NCBI GenBank assembly: GCA_020831625.1
Contig: JAFIGD010000031.1
Span: 1 to 61,448, forward strand
Reading direction: 5' to 3'
Source of the DNA: Verrucomicrobiota bacterium
GTDB lineage: Bacteria; Verrucomicrobiota; Kiritimatiellia; SS1-B-03-39; UBA6053
DNA: 61,448 nucleotides
Of the stretch, positions 1 to 9,599 are shown piece after piece. Within the stretch, counting starts at the first letter, position 1. Each line of letters begins with the position of its first letter. A program made the position numbers and the translations under genes. Below the pieces are notes generated by a model. It ran no database searches, was not told where the DNA came from, and worked only from the letters and a program-made list of their open reading frames with translations.

Positions 1-15
1 CCCCCCCCCCCCCAC

Positions 16-1561
16 CCCCCACCACCCCCTTTCACGACAGTTTATTGAGACACCCTAGTTCTTGTCTGTTCGCCTTGCATATCCCAACCCCCAAACACCC
101 CCTTTCCCGACAGGGAATTGAGACACGACGGCATCCCGCTGGTTGTCACCGACTCGATTGCCCCCAAACACCCCCTTTCCCGACAGGGAATTGAGACGTC
201 AACTAGCTTACCGTTGCAGTAGAACTCATCCTCCCCCAAACACCCCCTTTCCCGACAGGGAATTGAGACCTCTGAATCCAAAGTGTTTCGATTTCATGAC
301 GCAAGCCCCCAAACACCCCCTTTCCCGACAGGGAATTGAGACATTTTTTGACATTCCAGGTATATTTCAAAGGCCTTCCCCCCAAACACCCCCTTTCCCG
401 ACAGGGAATTGAGACCTCCAAGGTGATTTTCTTTACAAGCTTTTTCTCCTGCCCCCAAACACCCCCTTTCCCGACAGGGAATTGAGACAGCATCAGCTTA
501 TGCTTAGGGTTATCCTGTAATGTCCCCAAACACCCCCTTTCCCGACAGGGAATTGAGACACTGCGAGAATGTTTTCTTTGCCAGGGAAAGGAGACCCCAA
601 ACACCCCCTTTCCCGACAGGGAATTGAGACTTTGATTGCTTGTCAGATTGCGAGCAAGTCCTCACCCCAAACACCCCCTTTCCCGACAGGGAATTGAGAC
701 AATCTTATTCATGTTGTTTTCCTTTCCCGGCTTTCCCCCAAACACCCCCTTTCCCGACAGGGAATTGAGACGAACTCCATCAGCTTTTCTTGAATTATGA
801 AATTGCCCCCAAACACCCCCTTTCCCGACAGGGAATTGAGACCAAGGGCTGGATGTTTACTATGTGTCCGGTAGAACCCCCCCAAACACCCCCTTTCCCG
901 ACAGGGAATTGAGACTCAATCATATTCATCGTATTCATCGTATTCATCCTCCCCCAAACACCCCCTTTCCCGACAGGGAATTGAGACGCTGTGCAAGGCC
1001 GCAAAGCCATCATTCAGCACCCACCCCCAAACACCCCCTTTCCCGACAGGGAATTGAGACTTCCCGATACAAGTAAATATCCGAACCCCGAATCCCCCCA
1101 AACACCCCCTTTCCCGACAGGGAATTGAGACCTGCGTGAACTCGTCTTTTTCCTTTTTGGTTAAGTCCCCCAAACACCCCCTTTCCCGACAGGGAATTGA
1201 GACTTTGTCGCTCGTTATTTATATGTTTACACGTACCCCCCCCCAAACACCCCCTTTCCCGACAGGGAATTGAGACCATCAGCTTTTCTTGAATTATGAA
1301 ATTGATTTCTTCCCCCAAACACCCCCTTTCCCGACAGGGAATTGAGACTCTTGCAAAGCATGGACATATTCAGGATTCATTCCTCCCCCAAACACCCCCT
1401 TTCCCGACAGGGAATTGAGACATTTGCGATCATGGTTAAATTTTCCGCCATATCCCAACCCCCAAACACCCCCTTTCCCGACAGGGAATTGAGACTGTAA
1501 GGATTGCGGGAAAGTCATCAGCGGATACGGTCCCCCAAACACCCCCTTTCCCGACAGGGAA
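16..1561 (+). CRISPR. CRISPR array, 22 repeats of 36 bp, 21 spacers, no cas genes in window
   Basis: The repeat is 36 bp; it begins CCCCAAACACCCCC, has a small hairpin TTCCC-GACA-GGGAA, and ends ATTGAGAC. Repeats start at 16, 89, 162, 234, 307, 380, 453, 524, 595, 665, 736, 807, 880, 952, 1025, 1096, 1168, 1241, 1313, 1386, 1460 and 1533. Spacers are 34-38 nt and AT-richer than the flanking genome. The first repeat (16-51) has about 6 mismatches and the last (1533-1561) loses its final seven or so bases. The variable run of C before many repeats makes the 5' boundary fuzzy by 1-3 nt. The 3' end resembles the ATTGAAAC handle of type I/III repeats, so I favour plus-strand crRNA, with the truncated last repeat as the leader-distal end. 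Bases 1-15 are nearly all C, so the array may run into a contig edge. Subtype cannot be assigned without cas genes. Confidence 0.97.
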
Positions 1562-1589
1562 AGGTTTATACCTCATTTCGATTTCCCAA

Positions 1590-1760
1590 ACCTGATTCGT
1601 GTTTATTTGTGTTCATTCGTGGTTCCTCGTCAGGCGTTTGAGCCGTTTCCCGCTTTTCCAACGGTCTTCATCCGTTGTCCGGCGAAGCCATCCGTTGGAC
1701 CGTCCTCTTCTCTTCATCCGTGGTCCGGCAAGGCCGTCAGCGGTCTTTTTCCCGCGCAAC
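1590..1760. repeat. Interspersed repeat fragments downstream of the CRISPR array
   Basis: Immediately after the truncated terminal repeat the DNA holds phrases such as TTCATTCGTGGTTCC and CATCCGTGGTCCGGCAAGGC. The latter recurs near 26624 and, in variant form, near 27021 and 61017. No credible coding region is seen between 1562 and the tRNAs: the open frame across 1599-1985 runs through the repeats and the tRNA-Lys. It is unclear whether part of this stretch could be a CRISPR leader. It is not strongly AT-rich, which argues against that. Confidence 0.6.
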
Positions 1761-1808
1761 CCGCTCCGCCCGCACGATGAAGGCCCGTTGAAAGATGAGG
1801 GTTTTGAC

Positions 1809-1838
1809 TTGCCAACCCGCCGGATTTTTCATTTATAC
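1809..1838 (+). promoter_or_regulatory. Possible sigma70-type promoter of the tRNA genes
   Basis: TTGCCA (1809-1814) is followed after 18 nt by TTATAC (1833-1838), 7 nt before the tRNA-Lys 5' end. The match to consensus is partial. An overlapping TTGACT at 1804-1809 has no good -10 at standard spacing. Confidence 0.35.
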
Positions 1839-1844
1839 GGCGGC

Positions 1845-1920
<76 letters not shown>

Positions 1921-1949
1921 TTTTTTTATCTCAAGCGCCTCGGCGCGGT

Positions 1950-2033
1950 GGGCGCGTGGTGGAATGGCAGACACGCTGGATTTAGGTTCCAGTGCCGAGA
2001 GGCGTGTGGGTTCGACTCCCACCGTGCCCACCA
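1950..2033 (+). tRNA. tRNA-Leu (anticodon TAG)
   Basis: This is an 84-nt tRNA with a class II variable arm. The acceptor GGGCGCG pairs with CGTGCCC (one G-U), the anticodon loop is TTTAGGT (anticodon TAG), the T-arm reads GGGTTCGACTCCC, and CCA is encoded at 2031-2033. The phoH start codon follows only 14 nt after the CCA end. Confidence 0.96.
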
Positions 2034-2047
2034 GTTATCTTCTTTGT

Positions 2048-3031
2048 ATGTCGGTGGAATCCACACTCTATTTTACAGGTCCGGGCGAAAGCGAGGACAT
2101 CCTGGCTCCGCGCGGCGGTCTTCTTCGCGCTATGGAGACATCCTTTGCTGTTCAGTGCACGGCCCGTGATCACTGGCTCAAGATTACCGCTGAATCGCAG
2201 GAAGTCATCGACCGGATCACCGCCTTTGTGAACCTCCTGCGTTTCGCCCGCTCGGGCGGCGCGGATCTCCGCGGCCCCACCCGCTTCTACATCATGGAGC
2301 GCTTTCTGGAGGGACGGGAGGAGGAGATCCGCAAAATGGTGACCACCAAAATCGAGGTCATGCAGGGCAAGCGCCCGGTGTTTCCGAAAACCCTGGGGCA
2401 GGCCGATTACCTGAAGGCGATTCAGGAACACGATGTCACCTTCGGCCTCGGTCCCGCCGGCACCGGCAAAACCTACCTGGCCATGGCCATGGCGGTTTCA
2501 GCCCTCCTCAAGGGCGAAGTCAACCGCATCATTCTCACCCGCCCCGCCGTCGAGGCGGGCGAGGCCCTGGGCTTCCTCCCGGGCGATCTGCAACAAAAGA
2601 TCCTCCCCTACCTCCGCCCCCTCTATGACGCCCTGCACGACATGCTCGACAGCGCCACCGTGGCCCAGTTCATCGAGCGCGGCGTCATCGAGGTCGCGCC
2701 GCTGGCCTACATGCGCGGCCGCACCCTGAACCAAAGTTTTATTCTGCTCGACGAAGCCCAGAACACCACCGAGGAACAAATGCTGATGTTCCTCACCCGC
2801 ATCGGCTATGACAGCAAATGCGTGGTTAACGGCGACATCACCCAGATCGACCTGCCCAACAACAAGCGGTCCGGTCTGCGTGAGGCCACGCGCGCCCTGC
2901 AAAACACCCGGGGAATCGCCCTCGTCCCGCTCAGCGAGGACGATGTGGTGCGACACGCCCTGGTGCAGCGGATCATCCGCGCCTACCGAACCCTCCGGGA
3001 CGAGCCCTCCCCCTCGCCCGTTTCCTTATGA
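2048..3031 (+). CDS. phoH: PhoH/YbeZ-like P-loop ATPase
   Basis: This is a 327-aa PhoH-family NTPase, normally linked to rRNA maturation and RNA metabolism with YbeY. A Walker A motif GPAGTGKT lies at about residues 135-142 and a Walker B ILLDEAQ at about 232-238, in the usual PhoH spacing; the length fits the family. The open frame extends upstream into the tRNA-Leu gene, so I chose the ATG at 2048, the first Met after the tRNA. It has no clear Shine-Dalgarno sequence and a very short leader. The stop overlaps the next start by 4 nt (ATGA). The phoH-pgpH-ybeY-corC order is a widespread conserved cluster, which supports the identity. Confidence 0.93.
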   Translation: MSVESTLYFTGPGESEDILAPRGGLLRAMETSFAVQCTARDHWLKITAESQEVIDRITAFVNLLRFARSGGADLRGPTRFYIMERFLEGREEEIRKMVTTKIEVMQGKRPVFPKTLGQADYLKAIQEHDVTFGLGPAGTGKTYLAMAMAVSALLKGEVNRIILTRPAVEAGEALGFLPGDLQQKILPYLRPLYDALHDMLDSATVAQFIERGVIEVAPLAYMRGRTLNQSFILLDEAQNTTEEQMLMFLTRIGYDSKCVVNGDITQIDLPNNKRSGLREATRALQNTRGIALVPLSEDDVVRHALVQRIIRAYRTLRDEPSPSPVSL

Positions 3032-5460
3032 CAGATCAAAAAGCTCTCGTTTCCAAGTCCCGTCAAAAACGCACCCAACAGCGCACCCGTCAGGCCACCC
3101 GCAAAGACCGGGTGCTCACCCTCCAGGTCATCCTGGTGTTCGCCCTGCTGTGGAAGGCGGTCATGGCGCTGCTTTACCTGGGCGGCCGGCCGGTGCTCAC
3201 CGACCTGACCCCCGGGCAGATCGCCCCCTTCACCGTCTGGGCCGAAGTCGACTACACCACCCAGAACCTCGAAGCCACCGAAGCCCGCCGCGCCCGGGTC
3301 GCCGGGGAGGTTCCCGCCGTGCTGGCGCTGCAAACCGACCGCCTGCGCATCCGCGAACGCGACCTCGAGCGGTTTCTGCTTCATGTCCGCGAGCATATTC
3401 AATCGCCGGACCGCCCCCTCCCCTCCCCGGAACCGCCCGCCGGAAACGATCCCGCAGGCTCCGCGGAGCCGAACCCCTTTCAGCAATTTCTCGATTTCCA
3501 GAATCTGCCCTCCACGCTCAGCGCCTTTCCCGCACGGTTCACCGCCGAAGAGCTGAACGCCCTCTCCGCCCCCGTCCGCACCAAAGTCCAACAGCTCTGG
3601 GCCCGGGGCATGATCGCGTCCCGCGACCGCGAAAGCCAATTCCAGGAACGCGTCAACACCGCACAGGTGTACATCGGCTCCCGCAACCAGACCCCGCGCG
3701 AATTCCGGACCCTTCCCACACCCGCCGAAGCCGCCTGGAGAGCCGCGGATGAACTGACGGAAACCCTGCAACTGGACGAGGCACAGACCGATGTGGTCCG
3801 CATCCTCCTCGAAGCCTTCCTCGAGCCGAATCTTTCCTTTGATTCCCAGGCCACCCAGCTCGCGCGAACCGCCGCCGCCCAGGCCGTTGAACCGGTGCTC
3901 GTTGCCCGCCGTCCCGGCGACATGATTATGCAGGCCCGCCGTCCGGTCACCGCCCAAATGATTCAGGATTTCATCTCCCACTCTGCGGAACTCGCCTCCC
4001 TTCAGGAAACCGATCCGGAGCGCGTCCGCCTTCCCAGCCGCGGCATCCTCCTGTTCACCGGTCTCGGCATGAGCCTGGTGCTGATGATTCTGCTCCAACC
4101 GGAAATTACCCGGAAAACCGGTCGGCTGATCCTGTGGGCGGTGCTCACGCTGTTGAGCCTGCTGATCGCCAAGGGCGTGCTCTATCTGGCCGGAAACATC
4201 AATTTGATACCCGGTCATATGATCCGCCCCCTGCTGACCCTGGCGCTGGCACCGCTCCTCGCCACCATTCTGCACGGCCCCCGGTTCGCCCTGGCCGTCG
4301 GGGTCTCCTCCAGTCTGGTGGTGGCACTGGAGCAGGACATGGACATGATGGTGTTTTACACCGGGCTGGCCCTCACCCTCACCGCCGCCATCGGAGTCCG
4401 CTCCATTCACAAACGCTCCAACCTCTTCCGGGCCGGCCTCTGGATCGGCGGGGTCAAAGCCATGGTGATCATTGCCGTGAGCGTCAGCGAACAGGTCCCG
4501 GTCTTCATTATCGCCCAACAGGGCCTGGCCGCCTTCGGCACCGGACTCCTCAGCAGCATTCTGGTGCTGCTGTTGATCCCGCCCTTCGAATATCTTTTCA
4601 AGGTCACCACCGACATCCGCCTTCTGGAACTGTCGGACATGGGACATCCGCTCCTCGCCCGCCTCGCCATGGAGGCGCCCGGCACCTACCACCACAGCCT
4701 CATGGTCGCCCACCTCTCCCAGGCCGCCGCCCGCGAAATCGGCGCCAACGATCTGCTTGTCCGCGTCTGCGCCTACTATCACGATATCGGCAAACTCACC
4801 AAACCCGAATTTTTCATCGAAAACATTCACGACCGCAAAAATCCGCACGACGACCTCTCGCCCAGCATGAGTCGTCTGATTGTGATCTCGCACGTCAAAG
4901 AGGGGGTCAGCCTCGCCCACCGCTACAAACTCCCGCACATCATCATCGACGGCATCGAACAGCATCACGGCACCAGTGTGATCCAGTACTTCTATCACCG
5001 CGCCCGCACCCGCAACGAAGAGAATGTCACTGCCGAGGACTACCGCTATCCCGGCCCCCGCCCCAAAACCCGGGAAATGGGCATTCTCCTGATCGCCGAC
5101 ACCATCGAGGCCGCCTCCCGCTCCATCGACAAAAACAAACCCGGACAAATCGAGGGGCTGGTGAACGAAATCATCCGCGAAAAAATCAACGACGGCCAGT
5201 TGGATTTTTGCGGGCTGACCCTCTTTGAGATCACCCATATCCGCCGATCCTTCATCTTCTCCCTCAACAACATGCTCCACGGCCGCATCGCCTATCCGAA
5301 AGACAGCGAGAAAGCCGACACCAAAGCCGACGCCAAGGCCGACGCCAAAGCCGCCCCCGCCGGAAAATCCGGCGAGACCCGGACGTCTGAAACCGCCTCC
5401 TCCGCCAATTCCGTGTCCCAAACCACCGCCCCCCCGGAGCCTTCGGACCATGCAAATTGA
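3028..5460 (+). CDS. pgpH: PgpH-like 7TM-HD (HDIG) phosphohydrolase, probable c-di-AMP phosphodiesterase
   Basis: An 810-aa membrane protein. It has an N-terminal TM helix at about residues 29-50, a large extracytoplasmic 7TMR-HDED-type region to about 335, a cluster of TM helices at about 340-560, and a cytoplasmic HD domain with [10 protein letters not shown] and YHDIGK (HD at about 585-586). Characterised family members hydrolyse c-di-AMP. The last 40 or so residues are low complexity (repeats of KADAKAD, then Ser/Thr-rich), probably a disordered tail. It overlaps phoH by 4 nt and ybeY by 11 nt, so translation is probably coupled along the block. Confidence 0.92.
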   Translation: MTDQKALVSKSRQKRTQQRTRQATRKDRVLTLQVILVFALLWKAVMALLYLGGRPVLTDLTPGQIAPFTVWAEVDYTTQNLEATEARRARVAGEVPAVLALQTDRLRIRERDLERFLLHVREHIQSPDRPLPSPEPPAGNDPAGSAEPNPFQQFLDFQNLPSTLSAFPARFTAEELNALSAPVRTKVQQLWARGMIASRDRESQFQERVNTAQVYIGSRNQTPREFRTLPTPAEAAWRAADELTETLQLDEAQTDVVRILLEAFLEPNLSFDSQATQLARTAAAQAVEPVLVARRPGDMIMQARRPVTAQMIQDFISHSAELASLQETDPERVRLPSRGILLFTGLGMSLVLMILLQPEITRKTGRLILWAVLTLLSLLIAKGVLYLAGNINLIPGHMIRPLLTLALAPLLATILHGPRFALAVGVSSSLVVALEQDMDMMVFYTGLALTLTAAIGVRSIHKRSNLFRAGLWIGGVKAMVIIAVSVSEQVPVFIIAQQGLAAFGTGLLSSILVLLLIPPFEYLFKVTTDIRLLELSDMGHPLLARLAMEAPGTYHHSLMVAHLSQAAAREIGANDLLVRVCAYYHDIGKLTKPEFFIENIHDRKNPHDDLSPSMSRLIVISHVKEGVSLAHRYKLPHIIIDGIEQHHGTSVIQYFYHRARTRNEENVTAEDYRYPGPRPKTREMGILLIADTIEAASRSIDKNKPGQIEGLVNEIIREKINDGQLDFCGLTLFEITHIRRSFIFSLNNMLHGRIAYPKDSEKADTKADAKADAKAAPAGKSGETRTSETASSANSVSQTTAPPEPSDHAN

Positions 5461-5911
5461 CATCACCAACACGCAGGATCAGATCGCGGTCAACGAGGAT
5501 GCGGTCCGCCGCTATGCCCACTGGATTATGGAGCGCGTCCAGCACCTCCGCAAAGAATTTAAATGGACCGAACTCTCGATTGTGCTCACCGACGACAGCA
5601 TCCGCACCCTCAATCAGGAGTGGTTCGGCAAAGACAGCGTCACCGATGTCATCAGTTTCGCCTACCCCGACAGCGGCAACGAGACCGGCGACACCGGCGA
5701 GGTCATTCTCAATGTGGTTCAAGCCCGGGAGGAGGGCCTGCTCCGCGCCTCGCCGGACCGTGAACTCGCGCTCTACCTGGCCCACGGCTGCCACCACCTC
5801 ACCGGAGCCGAGGACAACACCCCCGAACGCAAACGCGCCATGCTCCGGCTCGAATCCGCCTGGGTCAAAAAAGCGGAAGCCCTGAATCTCGCCGGTCCCT
5901 TTTTCCAATGA
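5450..5911 (+). CDS. ybeY: YbeY-like endoribonuclease / rRNA maturation factor
   Basis: A 153-aa protein of the UPF0054 family, which acts in 16S rRNA 3' end maturation and ribosome quality control. The segment DSVTDVISF matches the conserved PTDVLSF block, and HGCHHLTGAED matches the zinc site HGxLHLxGYDH. The third metal ligand position, usually His, reads Asp here. Asp can ligate metal, so activity is not excluded. The ATG at 5450 is inside the end of pgpH; a longer in-frame start at 5225 would lie wholly in pgpH and is rejected. It overlaps corC by 4 nt. Confidence 0.92.
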   Translation: MQIDITNTQDQIAVNEDAVRRYAHWIMERVQHLRKEFKWTELSIVLTDDSIRTLNQEWFGKDSVTDVISFAYPDSGNETGDTGEVILNVVQAREEGLLRASPDRELALYLAHGCHHLTGAEDNTPERKRAMLRLESAWVKKAEALNLAGPFFQ

Positions 5912-7158
5912 ACCCCCTGCTCGGTCTCTCCATACTCGCCCTCCTCGGCGCCGGCGCCTTCAACACCCTGCTCCGCTCCCTGCGCTTCAGCGGCGAGGCC
6001 GGCCTCTCCCGCCTCTCCGAAAAACAGCCCAAATTCGCCCGGGCCGAACGACGCTGGGGTGCGAAATGGATGGAAATTATTTCCGTCATCACCCTGATGG
6101 CCGTCTGCTGCCAGATCGCCGCCATCTGGGCCTCGGTCACCCTGTTCAATCTTCATCTCCGCCCCGACGCCTTCGGCCTGCTGATCGTGGGCCTCTACAC
6201 CCTGCTCAACATCGCCCTGACCCGCACCGTGCCCGGGGTCGTGGCCGAGCACTATGCCGACCGCATCACCCTCGCGCTGCTGCCCGTCTGCGGACTGCTC
6301 TATTGGATTCTTTTTCCCTTTGCGTTTCTGCTGACCGGCATCGAACGCCTCCTGCACCTCCGCCTCGCCGGCTCGCCGGAGCAGGGAAACCGCCCCAGCG
6401 CCGAAGACGAAATCCTCACCCTCGTCGACCAAAGCCACAACCACGACCTCGATGAGGAAGAGCGCGATTTCATTCGCTCCGCCCTAGAGTTCGGCGAAAC
6501 CATCACCCGGGAAATCATGACCCCCCGGGTCCGCATGGTCGGCCTGGAGGACACCCTCACCGTGGCCGGAGCCCTCGACATCGTCAAAGACAGCCCCTAC
6601 TCACGCTTCCCGCTCTATCATGAGGATTATGACGAAATCCTTGGCATGGTCCACGTCAAAGACCTCATCCGCGCCATCGCCAACGGACGGACCGCCGAAC
6701 CGATCACCCAGGTGATGAGTCCCTGTATTTTCGTGCCGGAATCCATGCTCATCAGCGACCTCATGCGGCAAATGAAACAGAAAAAAGTTCACACCGCCAT
6801 TGCCGTGGATGAATACGGCGGCACCGCCGGGATCATCACCCTGGAGGACATCCTCGAGGAACTGGTCGGCGAAATTGAGGACGAGCACGACCGAGAAAAC
6901 AAACCCTTCTCACGCATCAGCGAAGGGGTTTATCAAGTCGACGCCTCCATGAACATCGACGAACTCAACGATGAGCTGGATCTGGAACTGCCCGAACGCG
7001 AGGAATACGACTCCGTGGCCGGATATCTCCTGTATTCTCTGGGGCGCATCCCCGCCACCGGGGAAGTGTTTCAAGGCCCCGGCTGCGAAATCCGCATTCA
7101 AAACGCCACCACCCGGCGTATCCAAACCCTGACCCTTCATCTGAAAAACGAAATCTAA
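5908..7158 (+). CDS. CorC/HlyC-type CBS-domain membrane protein (CNNM-like)
   Basis: A 416-aa protein with an N-terminal DUF21/CNNM membrane domain (several hydrophobic helices in residues 1-150), then the signature [15 protein letters not shown] at about 184. Two CBS motifs follow, starting near IMTPRVRMV (about 204), and a C-terminal CorC_HlyC domain from about 335. Members are linked to Mg/Co efflux or magnesium homeostasis; older 'hemolysin C' names are misleading. It is the last gene of the ATGA-coupled phoH block and is followed by a 57-nt gap to deoC. Confidence 0.92.
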   Translation: MNPLLGLSILALLGAGAFNTLLRSLRFSGEAGLSRLSEKQPKFARAERRWGAKWMEIISVITLMAVCCQIAAIWASVTLFNLHLRPDAFGLLIVGLYTLLNIALTRTVPGVVAEHYADRITLALLPVCGLLYWILFPFAFLLTGIERLLHLRLAGSPEQGNRPSAEDEILTLVDQSHNHDLDEEERDFIRSALEFGETITREIMTPRVRMVGLEDTLTVAGALDIVKDSPYSRFPLYHEDYDEILGMVHVKDLIRAIANGRTAEPITQVMSPCIFVPESMLISDLMRQMKQKKVHTAIAVDEYGGTAGIITLEDILEELVGEIEDEHDRENKPFSRISEGVYQVDASMNIDELNDELDLELPEREEYDSVAGYLLYSLGRIPATGEVFQGPGCEIRIQNATTRRIQTLTLHLKNEI

Positions 7159-7215
7159 GATCAATTTTTCCAACGAAAGGCTTGTATATTTTCAGAAGCT
7201 GTGGAAAATTCTGAA

Positions 7216-8139
7216 ATGCCTTCCACCACATCTAAAAAATCGAAGCGTCCCGACTTTCGGATGAGCCCCCGCGTGGATCAGGTTGGGGTTGAGGAGCGCG
7301 CCATGCGCATTCAGACCCGGAGCATCAAGAATGAATCCAAGGTGCAGGGGCTTAAAATGGTGTTGAGCATGATTGATCTCACCACTCTGGAGGGACAGGA
7401 CACGCCGGGCAAGGTCCGGCAGTTGTGTCACAAAGCGATGCATCTTCACGACGCTCTCCCGGGATTGCCCCCGGTGGCGGCGGTCTGCGTGTATCCGAGC
7501 ATGGTGTCCACGGCCCGGACCGCGCTGGGAAAAAGCAAAATCAATGTGGCCTCTGTGGCCACCGCCTTCCCGTCGGGACAAAGTTCGCTGGACATCAAAC
7601 TGGCCGACACCCGGATGGCCGTGGAGGCGGGCGCCGACGAGATCGACATGGTGATCTCCCGCGGAAAAATGCTTTCGGGAGAGTACAACTTCGTGTTTGA
7701 TGAGATCGCGGCGGTCAAAGAGGCCTGCGGAAAGGCCCGGCTTAAAGTGATTCTCGAAACCGGGGAGCTGGACACCTATGACACCGTGCGCCGCGCCAGT
7801 GACATCGCCATGCACGCGGGTGCCGATTTTATTAAAACCTCCACCGGCAAAATCCAGCCGGCGGCCACCCTGCCGGTCACCCTGGTGATGCTGCTGGCCA
7901 TCCGCGATTTTCACCGCGCCACCGGGCGAATGGTGGGCATGAAACCCGCCGGGGGCATTTCAACTTCCAAACTGGCACTGCACTATCTGATGCTGGTGAA
8001 GGAAACCCTCGGCGACGACTGGCTGGACAACCACTGGTTCCGCTTTGGGGCCAGCAGCCTGGCCAACGACGTGCTGATGCAGCTCATGAAACAGCACACC
8101 GGCGTTTATCAATCCGCAGACTACTTTTCCATCGTGTAA
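7216..8139 (+). CDS. deoC: Deoxyribose-phosphate aldolase
   Basis: A 307-aa class I aldolase that cleaves 2-deoxyribose-5-phosphate to glyceraldehyde-3-phosphate and acetaldehyde. The Schiff-base lysine is in FIKTSTGK (about K207) and the second lysine is in MKPAGG (about K243); EIDMVI supplies the conserved Asp. The first 40 residues precede the usual DeoC core. I chose the ATG at 7216; a GTG at 7201 in the same frame is an alternative, and neither has a strong ribosome binding site. The two aldehyde dehydrogenase genes that follow at 3-nt and 2-nt spacing probably dispose of the aldehyde product. Confidence 0.94.
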   Translation: MPSTTSKKSKRPDFRMSPRVDQVGVEERAMRIQTRSIKNESKVQGLKMVLSMIDLTTLEGQDTPGKVRQLCHKAMHLHDALPGLPPVAAVCVYPSMVSTARTALGKSKINVASVATAFPSGQSSLDIKLADTRMAVEAGADEIDMVISRGKMLSGEYNFVFDEIAAVKEACGKARLKVILETGELDTYDTVRRASDIAMHAGADFIKTSTGKIQPAATLPVTLVMLLAIRDFHRATGRMVGMKPAGGISTSKLALHYLMLVKETLGDDWLDNHWFRFGASSLANDVLMQLMKQHTGVYQSADYFSIV

Positions 8140-8142
8140 CTT

Positions 8143-9597
8143 ATGGCCACTAAAACGAAAACCACCTGGGATCTCGCGCCCGCTCCGGAAAGTTCAGACC
8201 ACGTTGAACTCAAGACCGCCTACGGTCTGTTTATCAACGGATCGTTTGTTCCCTCCGCGTCCGGCAAAACCTTCGACACCATCAACCCCGCCAACGAAAA
8301 GGTGCTGTCCTCCGTGGCCGAGGCCGGAGCCGAGGATGTGGACCGGGCCGTCAAGGCGGCACGCGCCGCCTACAACAAGCACTGGAGCAAACTGCCGGCC
8401 GCCGAACGGGCCAAATACATTTTCCGCATCGCCCGGATCATCCAGGAGCGCGCCCGCGAATTCGCGGTGATTGAATCCATGGACGGTGGAAAGCCCATCC
8501 GCGAATCCCGTGATGTGGATGTGCCTCTGGCCGCCAATCACTTTTTCTATTACGCGGGCTGGGCGGACAAACTCTCCTACGCCTTCCCGAACCGGAACCC
8601 CTCCCCGCTGGGCGTGGCCGGTCAGATCATCCCCTGGAATTTCCCCCTGCTGATGGCCGCCTGGAAAATCGCTCCCGCCCTGGCCACCGGAAACACGGTG
8701 GTGCTGAAACCCGCCGAAACCACCCCGCTCACCGCACTGAAACTCGCGGAGGTAATTCAGGAGGCCGGGCTGCCCGAGGGTGTGGTAAACATCATCACCG
8801 GAGCCGGGGCCACCGGCGCGGCGCTGGTGAATCACCCGGACATCAACAAAATCGCCTTCACCGGCAGCACCGATGTCGGCAAACGGATTCAGCGGGCGGT
8901 CAGCGGCAGTGAGAAAAGAATCACTCTCGAGCTGGGCGGCAAAGCCGCGAACATCATCTTTGCGGATGCCGCGATCGATCAGGCGGTGGAAGGCATCATC
9001 AACGGGATTTACTTCAATCAGGGACACGTGTGCTGCGCGGGCTCCCGCCTGTTTGTGCAGGAGGCCGTCTACGACGAGGTGATGGAGAAATTGAAACACC
9101 GCATCGAGTCGCTGATCGTCGGGGATCCGCTGGACAAAAATACCGACATCGGGGCGATCAACAGCAACGAGCAGTTACAGCGGGTGAGGCACTATCTCGA
9201 GGTTGGCAAAAAAGAAGGCGCGGTGCTGCATCAAAGCTCCTGTTCGCTTCCCCGGAAAGGCTATTGGTGCAAACCCAGTCTGTTTGAAAACGTCAGCCCG
9301 TCGCACGCCATCGCCCGCGAGGAGATTTTCGGTCCGGTGCTGGCGGTGCAGAGCTTCCGCACCGTGCAGGAGGTCATCACCAAAGCCAACAACACCCCCT
9401 ATGGATTGTCGGCGGGGGTTTGGACCGACAAGGGAGCCAAGATTTTCAACCTCACCTCTCAAATACGGGCCGGGGTGGTGTGGGCCAACACCTTCAACCA
9501 GTTCGATCCGACCTCGCCCTTCGGGGGCTACAAAGAAAGCGGCTTCGGCCGCGAGGGCGGCATGCACGGATTATCCCCTTACCTCAACCTGAACTAG
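8143..9597 (+). CDS. Aldehyde dehydrogenase (ALDH16 N-terminal-domain-like)
   Basis: A 484-aa NAD(P)-dependent aldehyde dehydrogenase. It has IIPWNFPLLMAAWK for cofactor binding, FTGSTDVGK, LELGGK with the general-base Glu (about 263), and GHVCCAG with the catalytic Cys (about 297-298). All catalytic residues look intact. It starts 3 nt after deoC and ends 2 nt before a second, shorter ALDH-like gene. Acetaldehyde from DeoC is the obvious candidate substrate, which is an inference from position. The pair could together form an ALDH16-type enzyme. Confidence 0.93.
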   Translation: MATKTKTTWDLAPAPESSDHVELKTAYGLFINGSFVPSASGKTFDTINPANEKVLSSVAEAGAEDVDRAVKAARAAYNKHWSKLPAAERAKYIFRIARIIQERAREFAVIESMDGGKPIRESRDVDVPLAANHFFYYAGWADKLSYAFPNRNPSPLGVAGQIIPWNFPLLMAAWKIAPALATGNTVVLKPAETTPLTALKLAEVIQEAGLPEGVVNIITGAGATGAALVNHPDINKIAFTGSTDVGKRIQRAVSGSEKRITLELGGKAANIIFADAAIDQAVEGIINGIYFNQGHVCCAGSRLFVQEAVYDEVMEKLKHRIESLIVGDPLDKNTDIGAINSNEQLQRVRHYLEVGKKEGAVLHQSSCSLPRKGYWCKPSLFENVSPSHAIAREEIFGPVLAVQSFRTVQEVITKANNTPYGLSAGVWTDKGAKIFNLTSQIRAGVVWANTFNQFDPTSPFGGYKESGFGREGGMHGLSPYLNLN

Positions 9598-9599
9598 CC

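Noticed and set aside
42-1542. Open frames of 70-130 aa on both strands across the CRISPR array
   Set aside because: They are translations of the 36-bp repeat (SQFPVGKGGVWG, VSIPCRERGCLG) plus spacers, which is expected because the repeat has no minus-strand stop in any frame.
1964-2047. Upstream extension of phoH
   Set aside because: It begins inside tRNA-Leu; the encoded residues are tRNA sequence.
2983-5472. 829-aa minus-strand frame opposite pgpH
   Set aside because: Shadow of a GC-rich gene: Gly/Asp/His-rich with no recognisable motif, while the plus strand is clearly pgpH.
7159-7215. Riboswitch or attenuator upstream of deoC
   Set aside because: The 57-nt gap has no clear aptamer-like structure or terminator.
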